A DNA stretch of 6,240 bases. Origin: Kiritimatiellia bacterium. GTDB taxonomy: Bacteria; Verrucomicrobiota; Kiritimatiellia; RFP12; UBA3636. The stretch is from contig JAFUXX010000440.1 of the NCBI GenBank assembly GCA_017476965.1, positions 1 through 6,240 of the forward strand, written 5' to 3'. Position numbers and translations under genes: made by a program. The notes beneath the pieces are model-generated. The model ran no database searches. It had not been told where the DNA came from and was given only the letters and a program-made list of their open reading frames with translations. How positions within the stretch are numbered: the first letter of the stretch is position 1; each line of letters opens with the position of its first letter. This document shows, piece after piece, positions 1 to 6,073 of this stretch.

Positions 1-5
1 GCGCG

Positions 6-1160
6 TCATCCGGCGCGCGGCGCAATGCCGCGGACGGGGCCGTCGGCGTAGTCGTTGTCGAACGCGAAAGAGACGGTGCGGCCGGGGAAGAGCGGTTCGA
101 GCTCGTCGCGGATCGCGCGGCGCAGCGCTTCGCGGTCGCGCACGGTGAAGTCCACGAGAACGTCGAAAGAGACGGTCTTGGCTTCGTCGTCGAAGAACAG
201 GCCGTGGACCGCGAGCGCGCCGGGGTGGCGCAGGACCGCGGCTTCGACGGCGGCGCGCTCCGCCTTGCGCGACTTGTCCACGGCGTATATGCCGACCGTG
301 AGGAAGATGCGGTACTTCTTGAGTATCTCGGACTGGATCGCGCGCGTCAGGCGGTGGATGGCGGGCGCGTCGAGAGTGTCGTCGATCTCCACGTGCACGG
401 AGCCGATCGCGGAGTCCGGCCCGTAGTTGTGCAGCACCAGGTCGTAAGCGCCGAGCACTCCGGGCATCGTCTCCACGGTCGCGTGGATGCGGCGGGAAAT
501 TTCGGCGTCCGGGCGGCTGCCCATCACGTTGTCGATCGAACCGAGGAGCATTTCGACGCCGGCCTTGATGATGAACGCCGAAATCGCGGCGCCGATCCAG
601 CCGTCGAGGTTCCACCCGAATAGCAGCATCGCAGCCGCGCCGACGAGCGTGGAGAGCGAGACGAGCGCGTCGAAACTGGCGTCCGCGCCCGAGGCGACGA
701 GCGCGTCGGAGTTGCACGCCCGCCCCTGCGCCGAGACGTAGCGCCCCATGAGGAACTTCGCCACCACGGCGACGGCTACGACGACCAGCGCCGGCGCGCC
801 GTATTCGGGCGCGACCGGATGCACGATCTTCTTGACCGATTCGGCGAACGCCCCCGCGCCGGCGGCGAGGACGAGCGCCGCGATGGCGACGGCGCTGAAG
901 TATTCGATCCTGCCGTAGCCGAACGGGTGCGCGGAGTCCGGCGGGCGGCGCGCGAGTTTCACGCCGACTATGGTGAGAACGGAGCTGAGGGCGTCCGTGA
1001 GGGTGTTCACGGCGTCGAGGACGATCGCCACGGAGTTGGAGATCGCGCCCACCGCGGCCTTGAAGGACGCGAGCAGGACGTTCGCCGCGATCCCGGCGAG
1101 ACTCGTCCGGGTTATCCGCCGTTCGCGCGCGGCGGCGTCTGCTGGTGATGTCGTGGACAT
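6..1160 (-). CDS. Cation diffusion facilitator (CDF) exporter, probable Mn2+ efflux type, with duplicated cytosolic domain
   Basis: Predicted inner-membrane, proton-coupled exporter of divalent metal, 384 aa against about 300 for a typical CDF. Hydrophobic segments span roughly residues 20-46, 47-68, 86-108, 121-138, 165-182 and 187-205. TM2 carries N52-x3-D56 and TM5 carries D160-x3-D164, the transport site; most Zn2+ CDFs have His or Asp where N52 stands. N-D-D-D is the quartet described for bacterial Mn2+ CDFs such as MntE, so Mn2+ is inferred. HPFGYGR (78-84) is the family loop. Residues about 217-295 form the usual cytosolic ferredoxin-like domain, and about 298-374 look like a second copy. 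The open frame extends upstream to 1436, but I chose ATG 1160: the protein family begins here, the promoter lies just outside it, and the upstream extension is Arg-rich and overlaps the divergent gene. Divergent from the aldo/keto reductase. Family certain; metal specificity moderate. Confidence 0.93.
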   Translation of the reverse strand: MSTTSPADAAARERRITRTSLAGIAANVLLASFKAAVGAISNSVAIVLDAVNTLTDALSSVLTIVGVKLARRPPDSAHPFGYGRIEYFSAVAIAALVLAAGAGAFAESVKKIVHPVAPEYGAPALVVVAVAVVAKFLMGRYVSAQGRACNSDALVASGADASFDALVSLSTLVGAAAMLLFGWNLDGWIGAAISAFIIKAGVEMLLGSIDNVMGSRPDAEISRRIHATVETMPGVLGAYDLVLHNYGPDSAIGSVHVEIDDTLDAPAIHRLTRAIQSEILKKYRIFLTVGIYAVDKSRKAERAAVEAAVLRHPGALAVHGLFFDDEAKTVSFDVLVDFTVRDREALRRAIRDELEPLFPGRTVSFAFDNDYADGPVRGIAPRAG

Positions 1161-1164
1161 TGCG

Positions 1165-1221
1165 CACGGAATGCTAGCAAGGAACGCCTCCCGTGGCAAC
1201 TCACGTTTCGCGCATTCCGTG
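1165..1221. repeat. Perfect 10-bp inverted repeat bracketing the CDF promoter, candidate operator
   Basis: CACGGAATGC at 1165-1174 recurs as its exact reverse complement GCATTCCGTG at 1212-1221, with 37 bp between the arms (47 bp centre to centre). One arm overlaps the -10 box and predicted start of transcription of the exporter gene; the other lies upstream of its -35. The outer arm is not transcribed in either direction from the predicted promoters, so this should act as DNA, for example as two sites for a repressor or activator. The protein that binds is unknown. Confidence 0.45.
1171..1199 (-). promoter_or_regulatory. Promoter of the CDF exporter gene (near-leaderless)
   Basis: Read on the minus strand, -35 TTGCCA (1199-1194), 17-bp spacer, -10 TAGCAT (1176-1171). 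Transcription should begin near 1164, about 4 nt before the ATG at 1160, leaving no room for a ribosome binding site. A GGAGG at 1192-1188 looks like a Shine-Dalgarno sequence but lies between the -35 and -10, 27 nt from the ATG, so it would not be in the mRNA. Inferred from consensus and spacing only. Confidence 0.6.
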
Positions 1222-1257
1222 AACCTCCGCGCCGCCCGCGGGCGCCGGGGACGTGTT

Positions 1258-1286
1258 TTGCCAATCGCCCGTCCTTCGGGTAGAAT
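1258..1286 (+). promoter_or_regulatory. Promoter of the aldo/keto reductase gene (leaderless)
   Basis: -35 TTGCCA (1258-1263), 17-bp spacer, -10 TAGAAT (1281-1286, five of six to consensus). Only 7 nt separate the -10 from the ATG at 1294, so transcription should start at or within a base of the start codon. The spacer contains a short CCCG-N5-CGGG dyad (1268-1280). The -35 hexamer is identical to that of the divergent exporter promoter. Confidence 0.7.
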
Positions 1287-1293
1287 CCGCGCC

Positions 1294-2322
1294 ATGAAAA
1301 CCGTGGTCCTCGGCCGAACCGGCGTTTCCGTTCCCCAGAACGGTTTCGGCGCCCTTCCGATCCAGCGCATTTCCAAGCCCGACGCCGTGCGCCTCCTGCG
1401 CCGCGCGTTCGACGGCGGAATGCGGTTTTTCGACACCGCCCGCGCCTACTCCGACAGCGAGGAGAAGGTCGGCGAAGCGTTCGCCGGCGGTTTGCGCGAC
1501 GAGATCGTCCTCGCGACGAAGACCATGGCCAAGACTCCAGCCGAGTTCCGCGAACAGCTCGACACATCGCTGCGGCTGCTCAAGACCGACCGCATCGACT
1601 TCTACCAGTTCCACTGCGTCGGCCGGTGCTGGCGCCCCGGCGACGGCTCGGGGATGTACGAGGAGATGCTCGCCGCGAAGAAAGCCGGCAAGATACTCCA
1701 CGTGTCGGTGACGGCGCACCTCGTCGCAGTCGCCGAAGAGTGCGTCGATTCGGGGCTCTACGAAACGCTCCAGTTCCCGTTCAGCTACCTCGCGTCGGAG
1801 CGCGAAGTGGCGCTCGTGCGGCGGTGCGAAGCGGCGGGCGTCGGCTTCATCGCCATGAAAGGGCTCGCCGGCGGCCTCATCACGCGCTCGGACGCCGCGA
1901 TGGCCTACATCGCGCAGTTCCCGAACGTCGTTCCGATCTGGGGCGTCCAGCGCGAGAAGGAACTCGACGAATGGCTCTCGTACATGGCCGACACGCCGGA
2001 GACGACTCCGGACCGCGCGGCGCTGATAGAGGCCGACCGCAAGGAGCTTTCCGGATCCTTCTGCCGCGGGTGCGGCTACTGCCTGCCGTGCCCGGCGGGC
2101 ATCAAGATCAACAACTGCGCGCGCACGTCGCTCATGCTGCGGCGGGCGCCCTCCGCCAACTGGCTCTCGCCCGCGTGGCAGGCCGAAATGGCCAAGATCG
2201 AAAACTGCCTCGACTGCCGCAGGTGCGCCTCGCGCTGCCCGTACGGACTCGACACCCCCGCGCTGCTGCGGGCGAACCTGGCGGACTACCGCCGCGTCCT
2301 CGCGGGCGAAACCGCGGTCTAG
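1294..2322 (+). CDS. Aldo/keto reductase with C-terminal 4Fe-4S ferredoxin domain
   Basis: Predicted cytoplasmic oxidoreductase, 342 aa. The N-terminal (beta/alpha)8 barrel spans about residues 1-240 and keeps the reductase tetrad: D47 and Y52 in FDTARAY, K76 in LATK and H107 in FYQFH. The C-terminal part (about 250-320) has two cysteine sets: C257, C260, C263, C266 (CRGCGYCLPCP) and C305, C308, C311, C315 (CLDCRRCASRCP), the pattern of AKR-fused ferredoxin domains that can hold two 4Fe-4S clusters. In the family the barrel uses NAD(P)H; the clusters suggest electron exchange with another protein. The substrate cannot be read from the sequence. I chose ATG 1294 because the barrel's first strand (KTVVLGRTG) follows at once and a promoter ends 7 nt before it. 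No SD site is present. No obvious terminator follows the stop codon, so read-through into the EIIA gene is possible. Confidence 0.95.
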   Translation: MKTVVLGRTGVSVPQNGFGALPIQRISKPDAVRLLRRAFDGGMRFFDTARAYSDSEEKVGEAFAGGLRDEIVLATKTMAKTPAEFREQLDTSLRLLKTDRIDFYQFHCVGRCWRPGDGSGMYEEMLAAKKAGKILHVSVTAHLVAVAEECVDSGLYETLQFPFSYLASEREVALVRRCEAAGVGFIAMKGLAGGLITRSDAAMAYIAQFPNVVPIWGVQREKELDEWLSYMADTPETTPDRAALIEADRKELSGSFCRGCGYCLPCPAGIKINNCARTSLMLRRAPSANWLSPAWQAEMAKIENCLDCRRCASRCPYGLDTPALLRANLADYRRVLAGETAV

Positions 2323-2331
2323 CGCCGGGGC

Positions 2332-2360
2332 TTGACCCGGGGGCGGGAAACTGCGACAAT
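2332..2360 (+). promoter_or_regulatory. Promoter of the EIIA gene
   Basis: -35 TTGACC (2332-2337), 17-bp spacer, -10 GACAAT (2355-2360). It begins 10 nt after the reductase stop codon. Predicted start of transcription is near 2367, giving a leader of about 48 nt before the GTG at 2415, unlike the leaderless pair to the left. The CCGGG/CCCGG dyad at 2325-2340 overlaps the -35 and has no T-tract, so it is not a terminator. Confidence 0.6.
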
Positions 2361-2414
2361 TGCCTCAACACGCGCGCCGATGCGCCCGCGTGCCCAAAAC
2401 CGGAACAACGTCAA

Positions 2415-2891
2415 GTGAACGACATCTCCGCAAATCCAGCCGCTTTTCTCGCCGACACGGTTTTCGTGCCCGACATCGGCGCGACGGACAAACAGGGCGT
2501 GCTTTCCGCCATCGCCGAAGCCGCCGCGGCGGCCGGACTTTTCCCGGCCAACCGGAAGGGCGACGTGCTCAAGGCCCTTTCCGACCGCGAAAAGACGATG
2601 TCCACCGGGATGCAGTACGGCGTCGCCATCCCCCACGCCCGCACGGACGCCGTCTCCGGCCTGGCGACGCTGGTCGCGCTTTCCCCGTCGGGCGTTCCGT
2701 TCGACGCGCTCGACGGCGAGCCGTCCACCATTTTCATCGCGACCCTTTCGCCGCCGGCGGACGCCAATTCCCACATCCGCTTCCTCGCCGCCGTGACGCG
2801 CCAGCTTTCTTCCCGCCGCGTCCGCGAGACGCTTCTCGCGGCCCGCACCAAGGACGATCTCGTCGCCGCGTTTTCCGACGGCGCAGTCTAG
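2415..2891 (+). CDS. PTS EIIA component, fructose/nitrogen (PtsN-like) type
   Basis: Single-domain EIIA of 158 aa, normal for the family. It accepts phosphate from HPr-type proteins and either passes it to an EIIB or, in the nitrogen branch, signals by binding partners. The phospho-acceptor is H74 in GVAIPHAR; the conserved second histidine is H120 in NSHIRFLAAV; DREKTMSTG (57-65) and PFDALDG (95-101) are also family signatures. The start is GTG 2415: no other ATG, GTG or TTG lies in frame between the promoter and the domain, and the next in-frame Met (62) would remove a quarter of the fold. The SD signal is weak (GGAACAA, 2401-2407). No EIIB, EIIC or HPr is encoded here, which favours a regulatory role, but this is inference. 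It shares a likely transcript with the secreted protein 51 nt downstream. Confidence 0.93.
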   Translation: MNDISANPAAFLADTVFVPDIGATDKQGVLSAIAEAAAAAGLFPANRKGDVLKALSDREKTMSTGMQYGVAIPHARTDAVSGLATLVALSPSGVPFDALDGEPSTIFIATLSPPADANSHIRFLAAVTRQLSSRRVRETLLAARTKDDLVAAFSDGAV

Positions 2892-2942
2892 AACCCGGGG
2901 CCGCCGCGCCCCGCAACCCAGCCGGCTCCCCGGCACGGAAAA

Positions 2943-4904
2943 ATGAAACGAACCGCCTTCTTCGCCGTCATCGCGTCCGCGGCCTGCGTCTGCGTCGCCG
3001 ACGAACCTCCTTCCGCCGCCGCCGCTCCGGCCGGGTCCGCCGCCGCCGAATCCGCGGCCGCGTCCGTTCCGGATCCGGATCTCGTCGTCCGCATTTCTTC
3101 CTTCAACGCGTGGCAGGACGTCGTGGGCGCGGTCTGCACGGCCGTCGGCATGCCGATGGAGGGCATGATGATTCCCGCCGCCGCCCGTGCGCAGATCGCC
3201 CAGATCGGTTCGCTCGACGACTCCGCTCCGATCCAGGCCGCGTTTTGGTTTGGAAGCGTGACTCCCGCCGCCGGCGGCGACGAGCCGGCCGTGGTGGCGC
3301 TGCCCGCCGTGTTCGCCGGGTTTCCTTTCGCCGGCGTCGCGGTCAAACTGCCCGTCGGGGGCCTGACGCCGGATTCGATCGGCCTGGACGGGACGGAAGA
3401 AAAGGGAGTTTCGGTCACCTGCGGGGCGGACTCCACGACCGTCGGGATCGACCTCTCCAAGATGCTGGCCGACGCCGGTGTCGAATTGTCGCGTTCGTTC
3501 CCGGCCGACGGTCTCGTCGCCGCGGCCGCCGGTTCGTTCGCCGCCCCGGCGCAGAGCCCGGATTCGTTCTTCGAGGCCGTTCTCTCGGGCATGTCCGAAT
3601 ACGCCAAGGCCGCCAAGGTTTCCCAGGAGCAGATCGCCGACGCGATCGCGCGGGAACAGGACAATGCCGAGGCCGCCGAATTCTACCGCAAGGCCGCAGC
3701 CCAAGCACAGGCCCGCATCGACGGCATCGACAAGATTTCGGTGGTCGCGAAACTCGACGAATCCGAAGGAATCGTTTTGGTCGAGACGTATTCCGCGAAA
3801 CCCGGATCGAAGATGGCTTCCGCCGCCGCTTCCGCCGGAACGCTCTCCGCGGAGGAAGCTTCTTCGCTTCCCGCTTCGTGCATTTACGCCGTTTCGGCTC
3901 CCGCGAAGTTCGACGCTCGCTCCGGCGAGCTGCTTCGCGATTTGGCGCCGTTGGCCGGATCGCTCGCCCGCAAGTTCGCGGACGAAGCGATCTCCGACGC
4001 GCCCGCGGCCATTCGCGAAAAACTGCCGGCCGTCGTGCCGGCGTTCCTCGTCGCCGCGGCGGATCTCGCCGGCTCCGCCACCGGCGCCGGCCGCGCTTTC
4101 CTGGCGGCGGACGAGTCCGGCCGCCCGGTTTTCCGCTCCTCGATGAAGGTGCAGGACGCCGCCGCGGCGCGTTCCTTCGTCGCCGCCGTCGTTTCCGCGG
4201 CGAAAACGCTTCGCCGCGCGCTTCCCGGCGGATTCGAAATCCCGGAAGGCGCAGTCGAAGTTTCGCCTGCCGAAGACCTCGACAGGTTCGTGGTCCGTTC
4301 CGTCCATTCCAAGTTGGTTCCGGCGCTTGGCGGAGACGGCGGCTGCGACGCCGACACCCTCGCGAAGGCCGTCGGTCTCCTCGGCGAGGCTTCCGAGGCC
4401 GGGCTCGTGTACGATCCCGCGGCCGGCGAACTCACGGCCTCGCTCGGCACGGTCGGCTCCTCTCCCGTCGGCTCTCTCGACGCCGCGCCCGCGTTCGCTC
4501 TCGTCGACAAGCACTGCGGCGAAGGCGCCCGCACGGTCGCCGTGGCCGGCGGCTCCCTTTCCGAGGCGGTGCGCATGTTCGCGCGGATGGCACTCGCGGC
4601 CTGCGAGCTCGACGGCGAGGACTCCGCCGCGGAATTCCGCGCCAAGATCGGCGCGCTGCTCGAAGGCGTTCCGGCCGGAACGCGCATCGACGGCGCCGTC
4701 GCGGTGTCCGGCGACGACTTCGTTTCGGTCTGCCGCATCCCGCTGCCCGAAATCGGATTCTTCGTTTCGCTCGTCCGCTCCGGCAGCGCCGCCGCCGATG
4801 CCGAGACCGACGGCTTCGACGACGAGGACGCCGACTTCGACGACGACGCGGACGACGAAGAAGACGACGCGGACGACGAAGACGACGACGGCGACGAGGA
4901 TTAG
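2943..4904 (+). CDS. Secreted protein of unknown function with acidic C-terminal tail
   Basis: A 653-aa protein I do not recognise. Residues 1-19 form a signal peptide: K2 R3, a hydrophobic core about A5-V18, and likely cleavage after A19 (VCVA/DE). An Ala/Pro linker (about 20-40) precedes a mixed alpha/beta body to about 615 with scattered cysteines and no further membrane segment. Blocks starting near 42 (LVVRISSFNAW) and 311 (ASCIYAVSAPAKF), then near 515, read like variations on strand-then-helix units, loosely recalling DUF3352-like secreted proteins; I hold that weakly. Residues 620-653 are 25 of 34 Asp/Glu. The start ATG 2943 has GGA 5 nt upstream (CACGGAAAAATG). No separate promoter is visible in the 51-nt gap after the EIIA gene, so co-transcription is likely. 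GC3 and Ala/Asp usage match the neighbours. Function open; that it is a real exported protein is well supported. Confidence 0.88.
   Translation: MKRTAFFAVIASAACVCVADEPPSAAAAPAGSAAAESAAASVPDPDLVVRISSFNAWQDVVGAVCTAVGMPMEGMMIPAAARAQIAQIGSLDDSAPIQAAFWFGSVTPAAGGDEPAVVALPAVFAGFPFAGVAVKLPVGGLTPDSIGLDGTEEKGVSVTCGADSTTVGIDLSKMLADAGVELSRSFPADGLVAAAAGSFAAPAQSPDSFFEAVLSGMSEYAKAAKVSQEQIADAIAREQDNAEAAEFYRKAAAQAQARIDGIDKISVVAKLDESEGIVLVETYSAKPGSKMASAAASAGTLSAEEASSLPASCIYAVSAPAKFDARSGELLRDLAPLAGSLARKFADEAISDAPAAIREKLPAVVPAFLVAAADLAGSATGAGRAFLAADESGRPVFRSSMKVQDAAAARSFVAAVVSAAKTLRRALPGGFEIPEGAVEVSPAEDLDRFVVRSVHSKLVPALGGDGGCDADTLAKAVGLLGEASEAGLVYDPAAGELTASLGTVGSSPVGSLDAAPAFALVDKHCGEGARTVAVAGGSLSEAVRMFARMALAACELDGEDSAAEFRAKIGALLEGVPAGTRIDGAVAVSGDDFVSVCRIPLPEIGFFVSLVRSGSAAADAETDGFDDEDADFDDDADDEEDDADDEDDDGDED
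4842..4883 (+). repeat. 21-bp tandem repeat, two copies, in the acidic tail
   Basis: Copies at 4842-4862 and 4863-4883 differ only at the last base (GAA versus GAC). Each begins GACGACGCGGACGACGAA and encodes DDADDEE and then DDADDED. The repeat is in frame and adds 7 residues per copy, so copy-number change would alter tail length without a frameshift. The surrounding tail (4800-4901) is also built from GAC/GAG/GAA codons. Confidence 0.85.
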
Positions 4905-4923
4905 CCCCCGCCGCCGCGCTCAT

Positions 4924-4966
4924 CGACTTCCGTCCCGGCCCGCCCGGGGCGGAAGTCGTCGTTTTT
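4924..4966 (+). terminator. Strong intrinsic terminator after the secreted-protein gene
   Basis: Inverted repeat with a 15-bp stem (4924-4938 pairing with 4944-4958, one G-T pair) and a 5-nt loop (4939-4943), followed after TCG by five T (4962-4966). It lies 19 nt after the stop codon at 4904. The T-tract is only on the plus-strand side, so it ends the rightward EIIA/secreted-protein transcript. It sits between two convergent genes and may also slow leftward polymerase leaving fabD, but without a T-tract for that direction. Confidence 0.9.
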
Positions 4967-4993
4967 GCCCGGCGCCTTCCCGCGCCGCCCCGC

Positions 4994-5920
4994 TCAGGCC
5001 AAGGCTGCCGCGGCCGCGGCGACGGAAGCGGCGGAGTTGACGTTGTGGAGCGTCGCTCCAGGCACCGCGCGTTTGAGCATTCCGGTCAGCACGGCGCCTG
5101 GGCCGAATTCGACGAACGTCGAAGCGCCGGTCGCGGTCATCGCCGCCGTGCAGTCCGTCCACCGGACGGGATGCGCGATCTGGGCGAGCATCGCGGCGCG
5201 GATTTCGTCCGGCGACCCGTGCGGCTTGCCCGTGTAGTTGGAAAGCACCGGTATCGCGGGCGTTTCGATTTTCGCCGCGGCGAGCACCGGGGCGAGCTTT
5301 TCCGCCGCGGGCGCCATGAACGGGCTGTGGTACGCACCGGCCGTCTTGAGCACCACGGCGCGGCCGCCTTTCGCCGTCGCCGCCGCGGCCGCCGCCGCGA
5401 CTTGCTCGTGCGTGCCGCCGAGCACTGTCTGCGCGGCGGCGTTGTAGTTGGTCACCGCGCACCCGGTTTCCGCCGCGATCGCTTCGCAGGCCGCGGGATC
5501 GAGCTTGAGGATCGAGACCATCCCCGAGGGATTCGCTTCGCACGCTTCCTGCATGAAACGGCCGCGCGCTTCGAGGATGCGGACGGCGTCCGCGAACGAA
5601 ACGGCCCCGGCCGCCCAGAGCGCGGTCCACTCGCCGAGGCTGAGCCCCGCCGCGACGCCGAAGGAGACACCCGGCGCTGTTTCGCGCAAAGCGGTGAACG
5701 CCGCCGCGCTGGCGACGAAGATCGCTGGCTGGCAGACGTCGGTGCGGACGAGCGCTTCGGCCGGGCCTTCGAACACGGTCTTGGAGAGCGGACGCCCGAG
5801 GATGGAATCCGCTTCGTCGAAAAGCGCCTTGCACGAAGGAAACGCCTCCGCGAGATCCTTGCCCATTCCGACCGCCTGGGCGCCCTGCCCGGCGAAAAGC
5901 GCGGCTTTTGCCGAATCCAT
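4994..5920 (-). CDS. fabD: Malonyl-CoA:acyl carrier protein transacylase
   Basis: Transfers the malonyl group from malonyl-CoA to holo-ACP, supplying extender units for type II fatty acid synthesis in the cytoplasm. 308 aa, the usual FabD length. Motifs in order: GQGAQ (11-15), nucleophile S94 in GLSLGEW, R119 in EARGRFMQEA (carboxylate binding), catalytic H198 in YHSPFM, Q247 followed by PVRW (251-254), and FGPG (272-275). GLSLGE replaces the commoner GHSLGE; the Leu form also occurs in plant-type homologues, so activity is expected. I chose ATG 5920 because AGGAG lies 9 nt upstream and GQGAQ falls at the normal place; the frame stays open to 5989, but that extension overlaps the promoter. 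The last residues are Ala-rich. No other fab gene or acpP is adjacent in the window, so it is not in the common fab cluster order on this side. Confidence 0.97.
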   Translation of the reverse strand: MDSAKAALFAGQGAQAVGMGKDLAEAFPSCKALFDEADSILGRPLSKTVFEGPAEALVRTDVCQPAIFVASAAAFTALRETAPGVSFGVAAGLSLGEWTALWAAGAVSFADAVRILEARGRFMQEACEANPSGMVSILKLDPAACEAIAAETGCAVTNYNAAAQTVLGGTHEQVAAAAAAATAKGGRAVVLKTAGAYHSPFMAPAAEKLAPVLAAAKIETPAIPVLSNYTGKPHGSPDEIRAAMLAQIAHPVRWTDCTAAMTATGASTFVEFGPGAVLTGMLKRAVPGATLHNVNSAASVAAAAAALA

Positions 5921-5929
5921 GTCAGTTTT

Positions 5930-5934
5930 CTCCT
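5930..5934 (-). promoter_or_regulatory. Ribosome binding site of fabD
   Basis: AGGAG on the minus strand, 9 nt before the ATG at 5920. It is the best Shine-Dalgarno site in the window and decides the fabD start over the upstream in-frame ATG at 5989. Confidence 0.85.
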
Positions 5935-5978
5935 GTTTCCGTGTCGCGGCTTTCCGTTCCGGGAGCCGCGCGGACGGG

Positions 5979-6006
5979 ATTATCCACAACCGCCGCGGTT
6001 TGCCAA
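5979..6006 (-). promoter_or_regulatory. Promoter of fabD with a palindrome in the spacer
   Basis: On the minus strand, -35 TTGGCA (6006-6001), 16-bp spacer, -10 GATAAT (5984-5979). Transcription would start near 5972, leaving a leader of about 50 nt. The spacer holds a 13-bp perfect dyad, AACCGC-C-GCGGTT (5988-6000), a possible operator for a regulator of fatty acid synthesis. The -35 box is 6 bp from the -35 of the divergent promoter. Confidence 0.6.
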
Positions 6007-6012
6007 GTGCTC

Positions 6013-6040
6013 TTGCGGCGGCGGCGAGTTCGCGTACAAT
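6013..6040 (+). promoter_or_regulatory. Promoter of the truncated rightward gene
   Basis: -35 TTGCGG (6013-6018), 16-bp spacer, -10 TACAAT (6035-6040, five of six to consensus). Start of transcription predicted near 6047. It drives the region containing the leader hairpin, the 19-codon open frame and the gene starting at 6130. It is back to back with the fabD promoter. Confidence 0.5.
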
Positions 6041-6048
6041 GGTCGCCG

Positions 6049-6070
6049 CGCGCCGGACGCGGCGCGTTTT
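6049..6070 (+). promoter_or_regulatory. Leader hairpin plus T4, possible attenuator
   Basis: Seven all-GC base pairs (6049-6055 with 6060-6066) close a 4-nt loop GACG (6056-6059), followed directly by TTTT (6067-6070). It lies within a few bases of the predicted transcription start and ahead of the ATGs at 6074 and 6130. It has the shape of a minimal intrinsic terminator, but the T-tract is short and GC-rich DNA makes small hairpins by chance. Confidence 0.3.
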
Positions 6071-6073
6071 GCC

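Noticed and set aside
1188..1192. GGAGG as the Shine-Dalgarno site of the CDF exporter.
   Set aside because: It is 27 nt from the ATG, no canonical in-frame start lies at a suitable distance, and it sits between the -35 and -10 boxes.
2325..2340. Dyad after the reductase stop codon as a terminator.
   Set aside because: Only 5 bp of stem, no T-tract, and it overlaps the -35 box of the next promoter.
2896..2934. Two hairpins between the EIIA gene and the secreted-protein gene as a terminator.
   Set aside because: Stems are only 6 and 5 bp and neither is followed by a T-tract.
2976..2987. SAAC near residue 15 of the secreted protein as a lipoprotein lipobox.
   Set aside because: The -3 residue is Ser rather than Leu, Val or Ile, and the hydrophobic core continues past the Cys to a good signal peptidase I site after A19.
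5625..5642. GLSLGE instead of GHSLGE at the FabD active site as a sign of a dead or novel enzyme.
   Set aside because: The nucleophile Ser, Arg119, His198 and Gln247 are all present, and the Leu variant occurs in known transacylases such as the plant type.
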